Positions 7,901-10,316 of a stretch of 10,316 nt of DNA are shown here, in pieces (position 1 is the first letter of the stretch; the number at the start of each line of letters is the position of its first letter). Both the position numbers and the translations under genes were made by a program. Under the pieces are notes generated by a model, which ran no database searches, was not told where the DNA came from, and saw only the letters and a list, made by a program, of their open reading frames with translations. Source of the DNA: Alphaproteobacteria bacterium (GTDB taxonomy: Bacteria > Pseudomonadota > Alphaproteobacteria > CAAHEQ01 > UBA3637); the NCBI GenBank assembly GCA_017540065.1, contig JAFYBU010000066.1:1-10316 (forward strand), read 5' to 3'.

Positions 7901-9757
7901 CCCTATATTCAAAGTTTTGTAACCTTCAGTAAAGGGGTGGTAAAACAAAAATTTTCCGGGTATGTTACGAATGAAGATAACCAGCTTGGAATTGCAGTTG
8001 GTGTACTTCAAGAGATCCTTAACGATCCGGAAAAAAGGAAAATTTTGCTTGCTTATACTTCTAATCCGAAAGATGAAAAGATCAAAAAACAGGTATCGAA
8101 AACCATGGCAGAAGCTGCTGCGAAGTTTCTTACCAGTAATGCCAATAAGATTCTTCTTGCTCAAACAGTAAAAGATATATTCATGACTAAGGTTCCTAAT
8201 GATGATCAGTCAAAAGAAGGAATAGATAAGTTTGAAGCAGATGCGACCTTATTTGCGAATGGCGTGGGAAATATCTTACTAAATGATAAAAAGATGTTGA
8301 CGGGTGCGGCAAACGGACTTGAATTTAATTCGGACGGTACTCCTACCGCAGAAGGGAAAAAGAATGCTGTAAAACATGTTAAAGAGTGCATTTTGGATGA
8401 CCTTGAAAAGGGAGCAATAAACAGGAGCGCCAGGGCCGCTTTGAGTGTTGCTTTACGCCGGATTAATTTACTCGGTTTACCAGACGACTTAGCTTCCGGA
8501 CTTGCTGATGTTTTGACGAAAAAGGAAATGGTTCCCGTACTTCGAAAAGTGCTACCGGAAGATCTCATGGATTCAGAAGCTTGGCCGACGGCACAAAAAG
8601 AATTTTTGGAATTGCTCAAAAAGCCTGAATGGCGAAAACAGATTGTTTCTGCCTTTAAAGATAGTAAATCGTTCAGGTGTGCTTTGGGGTCATACGTTGT
8701 GACTACTCAAATGAAGTTAGCCAAAGAATATGCGGATCCTTTGGCCCAGTTTTTGTCAGATGATCAACGTTTTGAAAAGGTTTTGGAAGTTATTGGTAAA
8801 GCACACTTTGAAAAGGGCAAATTGACAAATAAAGGGGCTTTGATTTCTGAAGCGATTCCTGATATGCTTAAAAATGAAGATGATCGTTTGGCTTTTGCTG
8901 AAGCTGCTACGCCAATGGTACGCGCGCCATTTTTTATTCCAACAGGAAATAAAAAGAAGGATATATCTCCGTTTGCCATAGCGTTGACTCACTTTTTGAC
9001 ATCTAAAGATCTTAAAGATTTCATGGAACGTCCCATTATTGGTGTCGATGGCAAAAAATATGATAATATATCTGCTTATCTTGCTGGGAGTGAAATGCAA
9101 TCTGAATTTGACCGTTTGAACGCTTATGAACCTCCAAAAGAACCGAAAGAACCGATTAAAGCTATAATAGGCAAAGACCCAAATGACTATGTAAAAGTTC
9201 TTCACAAATACCTCAAATTACAAAAAGAAAAAGAGGAATCTAGGGAAAAATATAAAAAATCTCTGGAAGAACGTTCTGAATCCTTTAAAAATGTGTTAAA
9301 AGCCACATGGGCCAGACAATGGAAAGCCGCCATGGAAAGGGTATTTCCAAATGATGCTACATTTAAAAATTATAAAAGTGTAGTGGCTGACAATCCGACT
9401 ATGGCGCTTAAAACCCAAGACATGGGAGGACCCATTCCGGGAACGTGGGAATCTATTTTATGGGGATCTTTTTTGGGAAGCGGTGATTGGTTACATGTTT
9501 GGGAAGGGGTTGGTTGTTTGGGCCATGCTCTTTTCACTCATCCAAGATTGTTTAGGGCTAAACAGGCAGTTGAAAACGGAAAAGCAATCAAGGTAGATTT
9601 CACCGTATTAGAGGCAAAGGGTGAACAAAGTTCTTCATCTAGATCTGTACAGGTTAAAGGAAGACAAGAACCGACGAAAGAACCGACAAAAAGGGCTCCT
9701 GCATCTCGACAACCCGATAGAGCTGTTTTGGTAGACAAAAAAAAGAAAAGTCGATAG
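4946..9757 (+). CDS. Giant repeat-containing protein of unknown family (1603 aa)
   Basis: I do not recognise the family. The start at ATG 4946 is preferred over the upstream in-frame TTG at 4895, because AAGGTGG (4935-4941) precedes the ATG and the TTG belongs to a TTGACA promoter element. No signal peptide or clear transmembrane segment is visible, so the primary location is cytoplasm. The sequence is mostly helical and charged. By eye it contains diverged repeated modules. Module A ('TLDLMQ..FFD', 'DSVKNS..LGP', 'DFIP') begins near residues 206, 527 and 826. Module B ('NTFVSL...QEFL', then a long helix ending 'LGVAV..F..LM') begins near 391, 623 and 937. A 'KQTGI' element is at 104 and 767. 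A Glu/Gln/Lys/Val-rich linker (about 305-335) separates the first A module from the first B. A coiled-coil-like 'KLQKEKEESREKYKKSLEERSESF' stretch lies near 1425. The last 40 residues are Pro/Lys/Arg-rich and probably disordered. It could be a scaffold or a secreted effector; neither is proven. Confidence 0.9.
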   Translation: MAEDKKSFIDDETVYSIAKNTLKNFKHFQRLNEIIKNPAFTYVLLFQAEHPATTPYFGNLVNNGLGVAEIYTSFYSFILPEGWKNAGLKGHAFIGDFLLDLVSKQTGIPVEKLEKVFSKRTSEKAVKEDLKRLPLDREHRAKALLEIRRSNLDPLITGVDVIKKMAEPFAEYPDMETDALMIAAQNAAANLVIKRILHKSRSPERTLDLMQELFFDENGNMLESVKESAWLGPSIEKLQDFIPEELKNTFSDESEMYRFAFATLRRMISTEEGKERFWHFLDNPPSLPEIPQPGQKIYTGKKVQENVQVEEKKEEVQEQTQEEVQKKKVVQEEDDDAPLNGFWERLHSDAQMLEVKWKRKYPSRDWYRETQKNNKNPPPTPVWEHKNASGNTFVSLVGINAVQEFLLNYKNRYPKLKDNIFDKDDKGRLTLKEDIHPEIKKLILTIQGQFLPEISKDGKKKMPENIDKAAAGLAVHIFDNLMSNAKKRYVLSVFLNNPNNPENIALLERAIQGAFADALEQDKTTTTLTLLQETLFEEKNGGYAVRDSVKNSQFGPLIQKLRERLPLQIQSIPEEQLNKFVFLSLVVMTTTPPDGKKELVRVLRDLNKNKSIEEILPSGTRRNSFGAHFTKASLRLLSHEWKTFGPHFKNFTNQILETDTVSGGRKLKKGIDPTLKDMILSIQKQIPPVVSEYIDKDHQLGVAVSVFEKLMERCSETPEKGVAFRRYVLDPENPENIKALAQPIQEVVADILADPSDKSLLATILNKQTGISVDVLKNDLIPMAHSVVTEMPVEGVERAINNDPSAVIDAVFDNLAIRCNQDYQGTLDVLQHTFFDKDGKIPDSVKNSKLLGPVVKDLLDFIPKEIKNAMPPDEGRLSQFTFAVLSRMGKTAEGRALISNIFSGLGSGLNALPFQKLGVSREKRLPFLLVKQNENHNSFMTLFGKSVAQEFLANNQWDQDYNRLKDEIFVKDIKTGRLKIKENLSPYIQSFVTFSKGVVKQKFSGYVTNEDNQLGIAVGVLQEILNDPEKRKILLAYTSNPKDEKIKKQVSKTMAEAAAKFLTSNANKILLAQTVKDIFMTKVPNDDQSKEGIDKFEADATLFANGVGNILLNDKKMLTGAANGLEFNSDGTPTAEGKKNAVKHVKECILDDLEKGAINRSARAALSVALRRINLLGLPDDLASGLADVLTKKEMVPVLRKVLPEDLMDSEAWPTAQKEFLELLKKPEWRKQIVSAFKDSKSFRCALGSYVVTTQMKLAKEYADPLAQFLSDDQRFEKVLEVIGKAHFEKGKLTNKGALISEAIPDMLKNEDDRLAFAEAATPMVRAPFFIPTGNKKKDISPFAIALTHFLTSKDLKDFMERPIIGVDGKKYDNISAYLAGSEMQSEFDRLNAYEPPKEPKEPIKAIIGKDPNDYVKVLHKYLKLQKEKEESREKYKKSLEERSESFKNVLKATWARQWKAAMERVFPNDATFKNYKSVVADNPTMALKTQDMGGPIPGTWESILWGSFLGSGDWLHVWEGVGCLGHALFTHPRLFRAKQAVENGKAIKVDFTVLEAKGEQSSSSRSVQVKGRQEPTKEPTKRAPASRQPDRAVLVDKKKKSR
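5563..8150 (+). repeat. Diverged internal protein modules (A, B, C) in the giant protein
   Basis: These are protein-level repeats, not conserved at DNA level. Module A copies begin at about nt 5561, 6524 and 7421 and share 'TL..LQ..FF/LF(D/E)', then 'SVK(N/E)S...GP', then 'F/LIP'. Module B copies begin at about nt 6116, 6812 and 7754, with 'N(T/S)F', 'LKE.I.P' and 'LG.AV..F..LM' in common. The C element (KQTGI) is at about 5255 and 7244, ahead of the first and third A modules. The order is C-A-linker-B-A-B-C-A-B, which suggests repeated segmental duplication followed by divergence. Weaker versions may continue beyond 8150. Confidence 0.7.
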
Positions 9758-9772
9758 AAAAAGGGTAACTTT

Positions 9773-9787
9773 ATGGCAAAAGGATAA
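9773..9787 (+). other. Four-codon micro-ORF (Met-Ala-Lys-Gly) before the terminator
   Basis: ATG-GCA-AAA-GGA-TAA follows AAGGG (9761-9765) at a 7-base spacing, 15 bases after the giant gene's stop and immediately before the terminator stem. The layout of a ribosome binding site, start, strong early codons and stop is complete. It may be chance, or the remnant of a deleted downstream gene whose first codons survive. No function is claimed. Confidence 0.25.
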
Positions 9788-9818
9788 AAAAACACCGTGT
9801 TCGCCACGGTGTTTTTTT
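9786..9818. terminator. Strong bidirectional intrinsic terminator between convergent genes
   Basis: A near-perfect 14-bp stem (9786-9799 pairs with 9805-9818) closes a 5-base loop, with the GC-rich core CACCGTG/CACGGTG. A run of A residues on the left and seven T residues on the right give a U tail on both strands. It lies 28 bases after the giant gene's stop and 10 bases beyond the end of the minus-strand gene, so it can serve both. Confidence 0.9.
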
Positions 9819-9828
9819 AATGAACGTT

Positions 9829-10275
9829 TTATTCGTGTTTTCTAGCCTTTGTATCCCCGGAAACCTTTGTTGTTCGTGTTGCTATTTTTTTAGTTCCTAC
9901 AGGAGGGGTCGTTTGTTTTTCAACCACCATAGTTTTGTTGGTTTCGGATGTTTTAGAAGCATCTGGTAAAACAACGGCAAATTTTGAAGGTCCGCCCAAA
10001 GTGGCATCAACAAGAGGATTGGCTGCACCAAGGGCAAAACCATCTGCCATTCCGCGTGCAAAATCACGCATAAGTCTGTCTTGAAGACTATATTCTTCCC
10101 GTTTTACAGCAGGTGCTTTACCTTGATCTGTTTTAGAATCTGTTTGTTTTTCGGGGTGCGCATCAGCCGTAAGGACAGTCAAAAAAGCACTTCCTGCCAC
10201 TGCTGCTGTTTTGGCAAACTTTGGCATCTTCTTTCCCAATGTGTTTAGAAAACTTTTTTTCACCTGTATTGTCAT
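9829..10275 (-). CDS. Small exported protein of unknown function
   Basis: A 148-residue protein. Residues 1-39 form a Sec-type signal peptide: a lysine-rich n-region, the hydrophobic core 'AAVAGSAFLTVL', and a probable cleavage after Ala-Asp-Ala39. A shorter start at Met17 would give a more ordinary signal length, but Met1 has an excellent ribosome binding site (AGGAGG, complement of 10283-10288, spacing 7). The predicted mature protein (about 109 residues) is Lys/Thr-rich and probably mostly disordered. The only likely folded segment is an amphipathic stretch around residues 65-95 ('LQDRLMRDFARGMADGFALGAANPL'). It ends in a basic tail. No cysteines or lipobox were seen. It is convergent with the giant gene, and its promoter lies beyond the window. 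No known family is recognised. Confidence 0.82.
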   Translation of the reverse strand: MTIQVKKSFLNTLGKKMPKFAKTAAVAGSAFLTVLTADAHPEKQTDSKTDQGKAPAVKREEYSLQDRLMRDFARGMADGFALGAANPLVDATLGGPSKFAVVLPDASKTSETNKTMVVEKQTTPPVGTKKIATRTTKVSGDTKARKHE

Positions 10276-10316
10276 TTTCGTGCCTCCTTTTAAAGGTATC
10301 GCTTCTCGTTGGTGTA

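Overview
The window is about 10.3 kb of AT-rich, gene-dense bacterial chromosome. DnaA and the IbpA-type small heat-shock protein look proteobacterial. The short ribbon-helix-helix protein (RHH_4-like) and the pilin-like, Cys-rich surface protein together suggest a low-GC, uncultured, host- or gut-associated alphaproteobacterium. The organism is an inference from family resemblance, not from a marker gene.

Layout, left to right. (1) 2-2392: the 3' part of a large surface-protein gene that runs off the left edge. It encodes a hydrophobic pilin-like N-terminus, a low-complexity linker, a Cys-rich stretch with a 300-bp in-frame tandem duplication, and a Gly/Asn-rich beta-solenoid-like C-terminus. 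A strong terminator follows. (2) 2607-2840: a 77-aa ribbon-helix-helix protein with its own good promoter and ribosome binding site. (3) 2992-4820: dnaA and an hsp20/ibpA-type gene, joined by a 4-bp ATGA overlap, so probably one translationally coupled operon linking replication initiation and a holdase chaperone. (4) 4946-9757: a gene for a giant 1603-aa protein of no family I recognise. It is built from diverged, repeated helical modules and has a charged linker and a basic, disordered C-terminal tail. Its promoter region holds a perfect 9-bp DnaA box (TTATACACA on the minus strand) between the predicted -10 and the ribosome binding site. (5) A strong bidirectional terminator separates it from a convergent minus-strand gene (9829-10275) for a small exported protein of unknown function.

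Working together: the only well-understood unit is dnaA-hsp20. The DnaA-box-like sites before dnaA and before the giant gene raise the possibility that DnaA regulates both itself and its unusual neighbour. The two most interesting objects are the giant modular protein and the chimeric pilin-like/Cys-rich/solenoid surface protein. No tRNA, rRNA, CRISPR array, insertion sequence or recombinase was seen, and no gene-free stretch exceeds 300 bases.
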